A DNA stretch of 64,000 nucleotides from Aristophania vespae. GTDB taxonomy: Bacteria; Pseudomonadota; Alphaproteobacteria; Acetobacterales; Acetobacteraceae. This document shows positions 1 to 11,664 of the stretch, one piece after another; position 1 is the stretch's first letter; the number at the start of each line of letters is the position of its first letter. The notes beneath the pieces are model-generated. The model was not told where the DNA came from, did no database searches, and was given only the letters and a program-made list of their open reading frames with translations. The translations under genes were made by a program, and so were the position numbers. The DNA is taken from the NCBI RefSeq assembly GCF_009906835.1, contig NZ_CP047652.1, forward strand, positions 691,001 to 755,000. The letters run 5' to 3'.

Positions 1-935
1 TTGCTAGACTTTTCGTTAGGGCCAGCAGGTCTAACACCTTCTCAGCTTATTCATGCATTATGCCATCCTTCTGATGGTACAGCGTCCATCATTGTATGGC
101 AGTTGAGACTTCCTTACGCTTTGATGGCGATCTTAGTAGGGCTTTCATTAGGCATTTCTGGTGCGGAAATGCAGACCATTTTAGATAACCCCCTTGCCAG
201 CCCTTTACCTTAGGTGTTTCAGCAGCGGCGGCTTTTGGGGCTTCACTGGCCATAGTGTTAAATTGGCGCATTCCTTATGTACCAGAAAACTGGATGATAC
301 CCATTGAGGCATTTATATTTGCTGTGGGATCAGCCTTATTATTAGAGCTGGTGTCTCGTACGCGCTCCTGCTCAACATCTGTAGTGGTTTTGTTTGGTAT
401 TGCGCTTGTATTTACGTTCCACGCTTTTGTAGCGCTTATGCAATTTGTTGCAGATGAGGACTCACTCCAGGAACTCGTTTTTTGGACAATGGGTAGTTTA
501 ACGCGTGCTGACTGGGGAAAAATTCTCGTCCTGACTGTAGGGTGCGCTATTGTTCTTCCTTTTTCGTGGAAATCAGCTTCAGCCATGACAGCCTTGCGAT
601 TAGGTGAAGATCGTGCAGCGAGCTATGGTGTGAACGTCCAACGTTTGCGGATGATGTCGCTTTTACGCATTAGCATCCTGTCTGCTTTGGCAGTCTCTTT
701 TGTGGGAACAATTGGTTTCGTTGGTCTTGTAGCCCCGCATATTGCAAGGCGGCTTTTAGGTGAGGATCATCGTTATTATCTTCCCGGTGCTGCTTTATGT
801 GGCTGCCTCATTATGTCACTATCTTCCATTGCGGCTAAAAATTTAATTCAGGGTGTCGTTATTCCTGTTGGTATTGTTACAGCTCTGGTTGGCATTCCAT
901 TTTTCTTAGGCGTTGTATTGCGGAGGCGCATTTAA
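1..935 (+). CDS. FecCD-family iron/siderophore ABC transporter permease, 5'-partial, one-base frameshift
   Basis: Inner-membrane permease of the FecCD/BtuC family, which imports ferric siderophores or related metal chelates together with the ATPase that follows. The first 70 codons hold the family's early helices and the conserved stretch SGAEMQ...NPLASP. The frame then breaks at the TTT run 204-206, and the rest continues one base out of phase through a second half rich in membrane segments, with the typical GFVGLVAPHIAR motif before the C-terminal helices. Adding one T gives NPLASPFTLGVSAAAAFGAS, exactly the family pattern, and a protein of at least 311 residues. The first transmembrane segment looks incomplete, so the true start lies upstream of the window. 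The stop overlaps the ATPase start as TAATG, indicating one operon. The frameshift is probably a sequencing artefact. The substrate cannot be told from sequence alone. Confidence 0.85.
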
Positions 936-1732
936 TGTCTGGCTCTGCTCATTCTACACGCGAGAGTTCATTATCTGTCGAAGAGTTAAGTGTTAAGTAC
1001 GGAACACGACAAGTTATTGATAATCTAACATTGGCACCTATTAGAGCAGGTCGCATTACCGCTATTTTGGGACCTAATGGTTCAGGAAAATCGACATTAT
1101 TACGCGCTATTGCCGGTTTAACGCCGTCACATGGAAAAATTTCATTAGGTGAGCATAAGCTTTCATCTTTAGCTCAGGCTAAGAGGGCACAGCTCAGTGC
1201 ATATCTTCCGCAAACATTACCGCCTACAGTTCATTTACAGGTCTTAGAAGCTGTTATGGTGGCTCGTAGGGCAGGGGATGCTGTTTCAGCAGAATTGGCA
1301 TTAGATGAAAGTGTTGCAATTTTAGAGCGACTTGGAATAGCGGCTTTGGCTCTGCGTTACATGGATGAGCTTTCAGGTGGACAACGCCAACTTGTTGGGC
1401 TTGCTCAGGCGCTGGTAAGAAGACCTTCTCTTTTGTTACTTGATGAGCCTTTAAGTGCTCTGGATTTGCATTACCAGATCGCTGTTATGGAGGCGGTTCG
1501 TCATGAAACAGAAATGCGTAACTTAGTGACACTTATTGTCGTGCATGACCTCAATATCGCACTGCAAAGGGCATCTGATGTGGTTTATGTCAAAGAAGGG
1601 AAACTCATTGCGCAAGGTGGTGTAAAGACAGTAACAACCCCCAAGATTTTGGCAGATATTTACGGCGTTAAGGCACGGATCGAAATGTGCTCACGCAATA
1701 ATTTGCATATTTTGGTAGATGAGGTTGTTTAA
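935..1732 (+). CDS. FecE-family ABC transporter ATP-binding protein
   Basis: Cytoplasmic ATPase that powers the iron-chelate permease encoded just upstream. All nucleotide-binding motifs are present in order: Walker A GPNGSGKST near residue 48, Q-loop YLPQ, signature LSGGQRQL near 147, Walker B LLLLDEPLSALD, and the switch histidine in VVHD. At 265 residues it has the usual length of a FecE/FhuC/BtuD ATPase. The ATG overlaps the permease stop by one base, so the two are translationally coupled. No periplasmic binding protein or TonB receptor lies downstream; these may be upstream of the window. A terminator follows 24 bases after the stop. Family assignment is firm; the transported substrate is inferred only as iron-related. 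Confidence 0.9.
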   Translation: MSGSAHSTRESSLSVEELSVKYGTRQVIDNLTLAPIRAGRITAILGPNGSGKSTLLRAIAGLTPSHGKISLGEHKLSSLAQAKRAQLSAYLPQTLPPTVHLQVLEAVMVARRAGDAVSAELALDESVAILERLGIAALALRYMDELSGGQRQLVGLAQALVRRPSLLLLDEPLSALDLHYQIAVMEAVRHETEMRNLVTLIVVHDLNIALQRASDVVYVKEGKLIAQGGVKTVTTPKILADIYGVKARIEMCSRNNLHILVDEVV

Positions 1733-1755
1733 AATATTTTTGCTGAAAATAGTAG

Positions 1756-1793
1756 AAAGGCCCATTTTCGTATGAAAAAAGGGCCTTTTTTTA
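1756..1793 (+). terminator. Rho-independent terminator after the iron ABC operon
   Basis: AAAGGCCC at 1756-1763 pairs with GGGCCTTT at 1781-1788 across a 17-base loop and runs into seven T residues. It lies between the convergent ABC operon and hemF and ends the plus-strand transcript. Confidence 0.8.
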
Positions 1794-1802
1794 ATTAAGA
1801 GC

Positions 1803-2717
1803 TTATGGCCAGCGAAGGTCAGGAGGAAGGCTCATTAAAATGGCTTCGGTGTTTCCACCAGTCTTTAGTCCAAAGACAGTTCCCCGGTCGTAAAGAAGGT
1901 TAAATTCAGCATAGCGACCCCGGCGAATAAGCTGAGCTTCGCGATCTTCTTCAGTCCAGGGTGTAAAGAGGCGTTTACGTACAACTTCTGGATAGGCTTT
2001 ATAAAATGCCTCACCAACATCTCTAGTAAATGCGAAATCTTCTTCCAAATCTTCAGAGCGTAACCAATCGTAAAAAATACCACCTAAACCGCGTGGTTCT
2101 TTGCGGTGGGGTAGATAAAAATATTCATCGCACCATTTTTTAAAACGCGGATAATAAGACGGGTCGTACTTGTCACAAGCTGCTTTAAAAGCTGCATGAA
2201 ACTCTTCTGCATCTGAAATGGCGCTCTCACTTTTTGGGAACATTGGTGTAATATCCCCTCCACCTCCGAACCAGCCACGTGATGTTACAATCAGGCGCGT
2301 ATTGAAATGAGCGGCTGAGACATGGGGATTACATGGGTGAGATACGAGAGAGATGCCCGTAGCAAAAAAACGGGGATCTTCTTCGGCTCCTGGAATTTGT
2401 TTTCTAAATTCCGGAGAGAATTCTCCCCAAACTGTGGAGACATTAACCCCTACTTTTTCAAAAACACGACCGCGCATGACGGACATAACACCGCCACCAC
2501 CGCTTGAGCGTGTCCAGGCTGTTCTTTCAAAGCGTCCTGCCTCATGGCGGTCCTTCAGGACCTGAGACTGACCAGCGACAGCCTCATCTTCAAGCTGTTC
2601 GTAAGAAGCACAAATACGGTCTCTTAAAGATTCGAACCAAGCTTGTGCTTGCTTTTTAAGAGCGTCATGAGGAACATCTTGTCGTATTAAGTCTTTGAAG
2701 CTCGGCGTCGTGGTCAT
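1803..2717 (-). CDS. hemF: Oxygen-dependent coproporphyrinogen III oxidase
   Basis: Aerobic haem-biosynthesis enzyme that oxidatively decarboxylates coproporphyrinogen III to protoporphyrinogen IX in the cytoplasm, using O2. The 304-residue protein is full length and shows the highly conserved HemF blocks: [14 protein letters not shown] near residue 70, the [11 protein letters not shown] segment, [15 protein letters not shown] near 127, and [11 protein letters not shown] near 151. The C-terminal region with [12 protein letters not shown] and the glycine-rich loop is intact. The ATG at 2717 opens [10 protein letters not shown]. The gene is divergent from mtnP across about 220 bases and convergent with the iron transport operon. 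A haem gene beside an iron importer fits a strictly aerobic lifestyle, but co-regulation is only inferred. Confidence 0.95.
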   Translation of the reverse strand: MTTTPSFKDLIRQDVPHDALKKQAQAWFESLRDRICASYEQLEDEAVAGQSQVLKDRHEAGRFERTAWTRSSGGGGVMSVMRGRVFEKVGVNVSTVWGEFSPEFRKQIPGAEEDPRFFATGISLVSHPCNPHVSAAHFNTRLIVTSRGWFGGGGDITPMFPKSESAISDAEEFHAAFKAACDKYDPSYYPRFKKWCDEYFYLPHRKEPRGLGGIFYDWLRSEDLEEDFAFTRDVGEAFYKAYPEVVRKRLFTPWTEEDREAQLIRRGRYAEFNLLYDRGTVFGLKTGGNTEAILMSLPPDLRWP

Positions 2718-2842
2718 GAAGTTTATCCTTCTGTCTCGCCTTAATCTAATATTGATATAGCCAGAGGACTGCCCTGGCGCTGATAATGACTATACAAGAT
2801 TGCACCTCACAGAAAAGGGAGCATGTGTTGCAAATTATTAAA

Positions 2843-2907
2843 ACCAGCTATCACCTTTTCTAAAATTCTATGTGCATTAAAGGGTTTAACCGTTATGAAA
2901 AGCTGGT
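2843..2907 (+). promoter_or_regulatory. Inverted repeat in the mtnP leader, possible structured 5' UTR
   Basis: ACCAGCT at 2843-2849 is matched perfectly by AGCTGGT at 2901-2907. If the six bases ATCACC after the left arm are bulged out, the stem lengthens to eleven pairs (left arm continuing TTTTC, right arm GAAAAGCTGGT). It ends 27 bases before the mtnP start. It could be an RNA leader or a protein operator; the sequence does not decide. Confidence 0.35.
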
Positions 2908-2934
2908 CTTTTGTTAAAATAAGGGGTCGTAAAC

Positions 2935-3819
2935 ATGGCTGAGAATAAAATGGTTAAACCTGTCATTGGCGTTATTGGTGGCTCAGGATTATATGAAATT
3001 GATGGTTTAAAAGACCGCCAGTGGCGCCGTTGCGAGACTCCGTGGGGTGAACCGTCTGATGAGCTACTTTTTGGCACATTGGATGGAGTCTCTTGCGTAT
3101 TCCTTCCACGCCATGGGCGCGGCCATCCAATTCCACCTTCAGAGCTAAATTTTCGGGCTAATATCGCAGCACTTAAAAAAGCTGGCGTTACCGATATTTT
3201 GTCACTTTCAGCAGTTGGATCGTTAAAAGAAGAATTAGAGCCAGGTCGCTTTGTATTGGTAGATCAGTTTATTGATCTTTGCCAAAATCGTAAGCGTTCC
3301 TTTTTTGAAAAAGGCTGCGTTGCCCATGTCGGTATGGCCGACCCTGTTTCCCACCGCCTATTGGATGTGCTGGAAAAGGAAGCGCATGATCTTTCTATTC
3401 CTTTAAAACGCGGCGGTACTTACGTTGTTATTGAGGGACCGCAATTTTCTACAAGAGCAGAGAGTGAACTTTATCGCTCATGGGGCTGCTCAGTCATTGG
3501 CATGACAAATATGCCTGAAGCCCGTCTCGCTCGGGAAGCAGAAATGAATTACGCAACAGTGGCAATGGTCACAGATTATGATTGCTGGCACGACGAACAT
3601 GAGGCTGTTACGGTAGAAGCTGTCATTAAAATCATGCAAAAAAATGCCGATCATGCTCGTGCATTAATAAAAGCCGCAATTCCTGTTTTGGGGCAAGAAA
3701 GAGAGCTTTGCTCAAGCGGGGCAGAGAGAGCACTTGATAATGCCATTATTACGGCACCTCAGGCTCGTGATGAAAAAGTGGTCGAGACATTAAAATTTAT
3801 AGCTGATCGCGTTTTGTAA
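2935..3819 (+). CDS. mtnP: S-methyl-5'-thioadenosine phosphorylase
   Basis: Phosphorolyses methylthioadenosine, the by-product of polyamine and homoserine-lactone type reactions, to adenine and methylthioribose 1-phosphate at the start of methionine salvage. The 294-residue protein belongs to the trimeric PNP/MTAP family. The phosphate-binding start IGVIGGSGLYEIDGL lies near residue 12, FLPRHGRGH near 60, the TEGPQFSTRAE-like block (here VIEGPQFSTRAES) near 167, and MTNMPEARLAREAEM near 190, followed by TDYDCW, whose aspartates favour adenine-type substrates. A strong AAGGGG ribosome site precedes the ATG. A perfect inverted repeat lies in its leader. It ends in a hairpin shared with the convergent hydrolase gene. 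Assignment as MTAP over inosine/guanosine phosphorylase rests on the TDYD motif. Confidence 0.9.
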   Translation: MAENKMVKPVIGVIGGSGLYEIDGLKDRQWRRCETPWGEPSDELLFGTLDGVSCVFLPRHGRGHPIPPSELNFRANIAALKKAGVTDILSLSAVGSLKEELEPGRFVLVDQFIDLCQNRKRSFFEKGCVAHVGMADPVSHRLLDVLEKEAHDLSIPLKRGGTYVVIEGPQFSTRAESELYRSWGCSVIGMTNMPEARLAREAEMNYATVAMVTDYDCWHDEHEAVTVEAVIKIMQKNADHARALIKAAIPVLGQERELCSSGAERALDNAIITAPQARDEKVVETLKFIADRVL

Positions 3820-3842
3820 AAATAACGTCTGAAAATGGTCGG

Positions 3843-3875
3843 ATATTAGGGGAGTTTTTGAACACTCCCTAATAT
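3843..3875. terminator. Bidirectional hairpin between convergent mtnP and the hydrolase gene
   Basis: ATATTAGGGGAGT pairs with ACTCCCTAATAT (one bulged G) around an eight-base loop. Short T-rich stretches flank it. It sits between two convergent genes. Confidence 0.65.
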
Positions 3876-3882
3876 TGGGCTT

Positions 3883-4587
3883 TTAATGAGCTTCTAATTT
3901 TTCTGAAAAGAAAGCCAGTGTCCTTTCCCATGCTAATTCACTAGCCTCTGCATTAAAGCTGGCGCGGTCGGTGCACCCAAAACCATGCTCGGCATTTTTA
4001 TAAACATAGAGTGGAATGTCAGGATAAGCGTCAAGAATCATGTCTAAATCTGCTTCGGAAACATAAGCATCATTATCTCCAAAATGAAGCTGAACAGGGC
4101 ACCGAGGTTCAGGAGAGGTGTTTTGTGCGATTTCACCGCCATACCATGCGACAGAGGCATCAACCTTTAATGACTGCGCTGCTTTCCAGGCAAGCGAGCC
4201 ACCAAGGCAAAAACCTATAATGCCAATAGGTCTCTCAGGATTTTCATGACGCAAGGCATTGATGCAGGCTTCGATATCCTCAAGGGCCTTTTTCTGATCA
4301 AGTTGTGCATATATTTCCATGCCTTTTTTCAGGCCGTCTTCATCATAAGGGAAAATAGCTTCAGGTTGCACGCGGTCAAAAAGGGCAGGGGCAATAACCT
4401 GGTAGCCAACATGGGCCAGCTGTTCGCTAACATTACGAATATAATCGGTAAGCCCAAAAACTTCCTGCACAACAATCAGTCCTGCTTTGGGTTTGCCGGT
4501 TTTTTGTACGGCCTCAAAAACATCAAATGAGTGACCGTCAGCAGATGTAAGTTGTGCTGTTGCTGATAGGATTGGGTTAGAGGGCAT
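3883..4587 (-). CDS. Dienelactone hydrolase family protein
   Basis: Cytoplasmic alpha/beta-hydrolase of the dienelactone hydrolase family. The catalytic triad typical of that family is visible: a cysteine nucleophile in GFCLGG near residue 122, an aspartate in FGDNDAYV near 173, and a histidine in AEHGF near 204. The reading frame is open from a TTG at 4593, but GAGGAGG lies six bases before the ATG at 4587, so the latter is preferred, giving 234 residues. It stands alone, convergent with mtnP and divergent from groESL. No aromatic-degradation genes surround it, so true dienelactone hydrolase activity is doubtful; a general esterase or detoxification role is equally possible. Confidence 0.85.
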   Translation of the reverse strand: MPSNPILSATAQLTSADGHSFDVFEAVQKTGKPKAGLIVVQEVFGLTDYIRNVSEQLAHVGYQVIAPALFDRVQPEAIFPYDEDGLKKGMEIYAQLDQKKALEDIEACINALRHENPERPIGIIGFCLGGSLAWKAAQSLKVDASVAWYGGEIAQNTSPEPRCPVQLHFGDNDAYVSEADLDMILDAYPDIPLYVYKNAEHGFGCTDRASFNAEASELAWERTLAFFSEKLEAH

Positions 4588-4678
4588 AATCAACCTCCTC
4601 GAATGGTTATAAGACTAACAATGAATCAGACATTAATGAGTATGGTTAAAAAAAAATCTTTTTAGAAGAGGGGACGCT

Positions 4679-4706
4679 TCTTGACGCGTTGATAAGGCGA
4701 TATTAT
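4679..4706 (+). promoter_or_regulatory. Candidate heat-shock (RpoH-type) promoter of groESL
   Basis: CTTGACG at 4679-4685 followed by GATATTAT around 4699-4706 resembles the alphaproteobacterial RpoH pattern (CTTG-type -35 box and a short spacer), about 120 bases before groES. The HrcA operator (CIRCE) is not visible in this region. Small hairpins lie between the promoter and groES (for example CGCAC-AGAG-GTGCG near 4739). Spacing is too short for a good sigma-70 promoter. Weak evidence from motif matching only. Confidence 0.3.
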
Positions 4707-4822
4707 CTCTCAGATGCGCCTCTTATGATAAAAAGAGACGCACAGAGGTGCGCTGCTGTTTTTGAGCGCAATAACCCGGCCACGCTGCTTTGAACAAGGG
4801 CTGGCCTAGAATGGAGCGATCC

Positions 4823-5113
4823 ATGACGAAGTTTCGTCCTCTACATGACCGTGTAGTCGTCCGTCGTTTGGACGGTGAAGCAAAAACTGCTGGTGGAATT
4901 ATTATCCCAGATACCGCTAAGGAAAAACCAATGGAAGGCGAAGTTGTCGCTGTTGGACCTGGCGAGCGTAATAATAACGGGCAGCTTGTCCCGCTGGATG
5001 TAAAAACAGGCGACCGCGTTCTGTTTGGCAAGTGGTCTGGCACTGAGGTCAAGGTTGATGGTGAAGAGCTATTGATCATGAAAGAAAGCGATATTCTGGG
5101 CGTTGTAGGCTAA
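4823..5113 (+). CDS. groES: Co-chaperonin GroES
   Basis: Heptameric lid of the GroEL chaperonin, which closes the folding chamber in the cytoplasm. The 96-residue protein begins [16 protein letters not shown] and contains the mobile-loop region [18 protein letters not shown] near residues 17-35 and the core [16 protein letters not shown] at the end. The frame is open from 4790, but the ATG at 4823 matches the family start and follows a GGAG ribosome site. It forms the usual two-gene operon with groEL, 50 bases downstream. A heat-shock type promoter candidate precedes it. Certain by sequence. Confidence 0.97.
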   Translation: MTKFRPLHDRVVVRRLDGEAKTAGGIIIPDTAKEKPMEGEVVAVGPGERNNNGQLVPLDVKTGDRVLFGKWSGTEVKVDGEELLIMKESDILGVVG

Positions 5114-5142
5114 TTTAGGCTTTTCCCCTTCGCTTGTTTTAA

Positions 5143-6813
<1,671 letters not shown>

Positions 6814-6826
6814 TGTGAAGCACACC

Positions 6827-6904
6827 TTATCTTTCATATTGTGTGAAAGATAAAAGCTCATAAAAAAAGGCTTTCACTCTTTAATGAGGGTGAAAGCCTT
6901 TTTC
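6827..6904 (+). terminator. Tandem terminator hairpins after groEL
   Basis: First hairpin: TTATCTTTCA (6827-6836) with TGAAAGATAA (6844-6853). Second: AAAAAGGCTTTCA (6864-6876) with TGAAAGCCTTTTT (6891-6903). The second has a classic U-tract and an A-tract, so it can also terminate the convergent helicase transcript. Confidence 0.85.
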
Positions 6905-6941
6905 GTTAAAAACCAATTTTTAATAAGACTACCCTGAAAAA

Positions 6942-9919
6942 TTAAGTAGAGAGGTCTGAGTTTAAAAATTCAGCAATTTCTTCAAGAGCTTCTGACAGGG
7001 GTAAACGTTTCACGTCCACGCCTTCGGGAAAAGCAGAGAGAAGACGTGTTGGTAAACGGCGATCTAGCATGACAAAAACGCCTTTATCATTTTTGCGGCG
7101 AATAAGACGTCCAAAAGCCTGACGTAAACGTATACGTGTTACAAAATCGTCATATTCATATGAGTTTCCGTTAGAAAGATAACGCCGCCTTTCACGGTGT
7201 AAAATATCTGGCCGCGGCCATGGGGTACGTTCAAATACCACCATGCGTAAAGCATCCCCAGGAATATCGACACCATCTCTCATGGCATCAGTTCCAAGAA
7301 GGCAGCTATTACGTTCAGTGCGGAAAATATCAACTAAAGTTGCATTATCCATCGCATCTATATGCTGAGCATAAAGAGAAATATTTTTACGCCCTAAAGG
7401 CTCTTCTATATGCTTATAAACCGCTTTAAGGCGGTTAATAGCTGTAAAAAGACCTAAAGCGCCGCCATTGCTTGTTTCAAAAAGAGCCTGGAATGCCCTG
7501 CTCAAAGACGTTATTTCCGAAGATATATCTGTAATAACATAAGCCCTCGTTTGCTGAGCATAATCAAAAGGACTTAACAAGGCGGCCCGCACAGGGGGCT
7601 TTAAAAAATGGGGTATTCCTACTCTTTGCTCTGCACGGTGCCAGGCTTCCTCGTCATTTCTCTGCTCTCTTTGATCGCGCAATGTTGCAGAGGTAATCAA
7701 TAAGCCATGGGTTGTAGTTTGTAGAATGCTTGCAAAGGGTATGGTGGGATCAAGCCAGTGACGATGAAGAGCTATATCAAACCCCTCAGATCCTAATCTT
7801 GGAACAGAAAAGCGATCGCGTCTTATAAAATCAATATAAAGTGGCAATTCATTTTGCTGAGGTGGCACGGCTAATGCCCTCAGCATAGAGAGCCAACCCT
7901 GCACGGGCGTAAAAGCGCGTCGGTAAAGGCTGCGGGTTGTGGCCTCAACTCTTTGTATTAGAGCTGGATCTAGCTCGTCTTCCTGCTCAATTATGCTTGC
8001 AAAATAATTTATAAGCCGATCAAGAGGGGACAAAACTTGTTGTAAAGCCTCAATAAGAACCTCTGCTTTATGCAAAACGTCCTCACTTGCCGGGTGCAGG
8101 TCAATTTCCTGACGATTATAATATTGTTCAGCGTCTTTTGTTTTTGTATTTTGAATAAGTCTTGTTTCAAGAAGATGATCCAGAGCATGAAGAAAATTTT
8201 CTGCCGGATTTTCGAGTGGTTCTTGTGAAAACTGCGAGTTAACTGCCTCTTCTGATAAAGTTTCTTCATCGGTCTTAAGGGCCGCAGATGCCCGTGCATC
8301 CCGTGCTTCCTGAAGTCTAATGCTCCAGCGGGGTTGTGGTAAAGCCAACGTGGCAGATGTAAGGAGTGCCTGTAAAATATCTTTAATAGGGGGGAAGATT
8401 TCTATTAAATCATCCATACGGCGCTGTAAGCCGCGTGCCCGGGAGCGCCCCCCTTCAGCACCTAAAAGCCAGCGTCTTAGCTCAGCAGCTTCCAGTCCCG
8501 AAAAAACATGAGCAAAAGCGTTATCACTGGCTTCAAAAATATGATGTCCTTCGTCAAAAATAATATGAGTGGGAACACCATTTTCATCTGTTAAATCTGC
8601 CGGAGCCAGGGACTTTGGCACTAAAGCATTCCATGCTGCCTGAGACAGTACAAGGGCATGATTTGCTATAACAAAATCAGCATGACGGGCTTTGCGGATA
8701 GAATTTTCTATAAAGCAGCGTTGATAATGCTGGCATGCAGAATGAATACATTCGCCCCGTCTGTCAGCAATCGTTGTGATAAGGCTATGGCCAAATAAAT
8801 CTCCAAACCAGCCTGGCAAATCACCTCCCTGTAAATCTCCATCAGACGTAACTTCAGCCCACCTGACCAGAAGAGAAAGAGCAATCAGTTGAGGATTGTT
8901 TTGAGTGGGGCGGTTGAGGGTGCTAACAGTAATATCTTCTAAATTTAAAAGACAAAGATAGTTTTCTCGTCCTTTTCGAATAACGACCTTTTTTCTGCGG
9001 ATCGTAGGATCAGGATAAAGCTTTGTGATTTCTTGTTCGATCTGGCGTTGCAGATGGCGCGTGTAAGTACTAATCCAAACTGTGCCGCTATTGGTTTCGG
9101 ACCATATACTTGCAGGAGCAATATAGCCAAGAGTTTTGCCTGTTCCCGTCCCTGCTTCAGCTAGCACAATATTGGGTGCATTGATGGCAGTACGAGGTTG
9201 AAAACTATAACTAGCTACCGAAGAAAAATCTGCCTGACCTGTACGCGTCTCTGCATCAGGCCCAAGAATTTCTGCCAGACGTTTGCGTGCGTCCAAAACT
9301 GATACAGATTGAGAGCCAGGAGGAGGGCGGGGCGCTTCTTCTTCCCACTGAGGGAGGCGCTGCCAAATTTTGAGCACATCCCCAAAATAAGGCTCAATCT
9401 TATGGCTAGAGAGATTTTCTGCTTCGTCTGAATGAACATTAAGCGCTAATTTTACTGTTTCAGCCCAGCTCCATCCAGCCTTGCTTAAAGGGCAAGGGCA
9501 AGCGTCAGGTTTTTATGGAGGAGAGGATCAGTTCCATATTCGCTTAATTGTGAGAGCAAATGATGCGTTATATTATAAAGAACATTAGCTTCAAGATGAG
9601 GGTTTTCCTCTTCTTTCAATAACCCCAGTGCCAGAGAGAGACCTCGTGGTGTTGGTGTTAAAGATTGAGCTGGATGAATAAATAAAAAGAGCTCTAGCAA
9701 ATCCAGCCATGGTACAGGCTGTGTTTCAGGAGGGAGATCTAATAAGCGTAGTGTTTCTGGCCCATGAACTAATAATGGAGGGGGATAATCTTTTAGAATT
9801 GGTCTTAATTCATGGTTTGGTAAACGCAACATTTCACCATCTGGTGTCACAAAAGAAGAGACACCAGGCTTTGCAATCAAAGCAGGAAGATCGAACGGAG
9901 AGAGAAACGTTTCAGACAT
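6942..9919 (-). CDS. DinG/XPD-type ATP-dependent DNA helicase, one-base frameshift
   Basis: Superfamily 2 helicase of the DinG/XPD kind, expected to unwind damaged or structured DNA. The longer downstream part carries Walker A as EAGTGTGKTLGYIAP, the DEGH box (IIFDEGHH) and the C-terminal motif VFERTPWPRPD followed by an arginine finger region QAFGRLIRR. Cysteines spaced between motifs (CLLNL, CIHSACQHYQRC) suggest the iron-sulphur cluster domain of this group. An upstream 144-residue frame opening MSETFLSPFDLPALI is the N-terminal domain seen in Acetobacteraceae homologues. It stops at the TTT/CCC run 9487-9492, and one added base joins the two halves through AGWSWAETV, giving 992 residues. 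Read separately, the second part would start only at a GTG at 9377. The break looks like a sequencing error. Convergent with groESL and divergent from lysS. Confidence 0.82.
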
Positions 9920-10023
9920 TTGCAGTATTTTATCTGTAAAAGTCGTTGATGCCGAGAGTTTAATCTCTTAGAACAATCAGCACTTCTTGACCCTGACTTA
10001 AAGGGTTACTATTTTTTAGGTCT

Positions 10024-11636
10024 ATGCATAATATGTTAAGCCACGCTTTGCCTGATTCTTCTTTGCTTAAACTCTGGCCTTTTGAGGAAGCACGAAAATT
10101 AAGCGAGAGGGTTAAAGATAGAGATTCTGAAAAGCCCATTTTATTAGAAACTGGGTATGGTCCTTCTGGTTTACCACATATCGGCACATTTGGCGAAGTG
10201 GCTCGTACAACCTGGGTTCGTCAGGCTTTTGAAGCTATGACAGGCCGTAAAACACGGCTTTTAGCTTTTTCTGATGATATGGATGCGCTCCGTAAAGTTC
10301 CAACCAATGTTCCACAGCAGGATATGTTGCAACAGCATTTAGGGTTGCCGCTTTCTTGCATACCAGACCCTTTTGGAACACATGAGAGCTTTGCAGCGCA
10401 TAATAACGCCCTTTTATGCGAATTTTTAGATAATTTTGGTTTTGACTATGAATTCGCCTCAGCTACAAAATATTATAAAAGCGGCACATTCGACAAAGCT
10501 CTAAAGCGCGTTCTGGAAGTTCATGACAAAATTATAGCCGTTATTGCTCCTACTCTAGGTGCTGAGAGACGTGCGACTTATTCTCCTGTGTTACCGATCC
10601 ATCCAGAAACGGGTCGTGTAATGCAAGTGCCCATTTTAGAGGTAAACCCTGAGGCTGGCACAGTTGTTTGGGAAGATGAAACCGGAAAGCGTTTTGAGAC
10701 CTCCGTTTATGGTGGGCAGGCCAAAATGCAGTGGAAGGCAGATTGGGCCATGCGCTGGTATGCGCTGGGTGTCGACTATGAGATGTCAGGCAAGGATCTT
10801 ATTGAGAGTGTAAAGCTTTCTTCAAAAATCTGCCGTCTGTTAGGTAAAGAGCCACCTGTTACGCTCACTTATGAGCTTTTCTTGGATGCTCAAGGGCAAA
10901 AGATTAGCAAGTCCAAAGGCAATGGGTTGTCTGTAGAGGAATGGCTACGCTATGGCACGACGGAAAGTCTAGCCCAATACATGTTCCAACAGCCAAGCCG
11001 GGCTAAACGTCTATATTTTGATGTTATTCCCCGTGCAACAGATGATTACCTGACGTTTGTTCAAAAAAGTGAGCAACAAGAGGGGCTGATCTTTATAATA
11101 ACCCAGTGTGGTTTTTACATAATGGTGAAATACGCCATAAAGATACAAGCCCTATTTCTTTTACAGCCCTTCTTAACTTGGCAAGTGTAGCAAATGCTCA
11201 TGAAGCGGCAACATTATGGAAGTTTTTGGGGCGTTATGACAGCTCGCTCTCTCCAGAAACACACCCTTATCTAGACCGTTTAGTCTCTCATGCCCTGACT
11301 TATTTTAACGAGCGCGTAAAACCAACAAAGGTTTATCGTGCGCCAACAGAACGAGAAAGAAAAGGTTTAACGGATTTAGCCGCAGCTCTTGAAGGCATTC
11401 CTGCCAACTCAACCCCAGACGAAGTCCAAAATGTCGTTTTTGAAGTTGGAAAAAGATATTTTGAGAAGTCTGAATTAAGAGCCTGGTTTGGGTGTCTTTA
11501 TGAAGTTTTGCTAGGACAGAGTGAAGGACCACGTTTTGGTGTTTTTGCTGCTTTATTTGGCTTAGCTGAAACAATTTCTTTAATTAAAGAGGCCTTGGCG
11601 CGCCCTGAGGTAAAATTAGGGGAAGCAGAAGATTAA
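10024..11636 (+). CDS. lysS: Class I lysyl-tRNA synthetase, one-base frameshift
   Basis: Charges tRNA-Lys with lysine. This is the class I, archaeal-type enzyme used by many alphaproteobacteria in place of the class II LysS. The HIGH-like signature [12 protein letters not shown] is near residue 46 and the KMSKS-like loop [11 protein letters not shown] near 292. The frame breaks at the GGGG run 11082-11085: upstream it reads on into an unrelated tail, while the true continuation [20 protein letters not shown] is one base out of phase and runs to 11636. Adding one G gives 537 residues, the family length. The gene is expected to be essential, and no second synthetase is visible here, so a real null mutation is unlikely. 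mprF follows 28 bases downstream. Confidence 0.87.
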
Positions 11637-11664
11637 ACAGGGGACGGGTAAATCATAGGGTTTT

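Noticed and set aside
9378-9919. Separate small gene upstream of the DinG-like helicase
   Set aside because: The helicase frame continues upstream of its apparent GTG start and meets this frame at 9487-9492 with a one-base offset, so it is the N-terminal domain of one gene.
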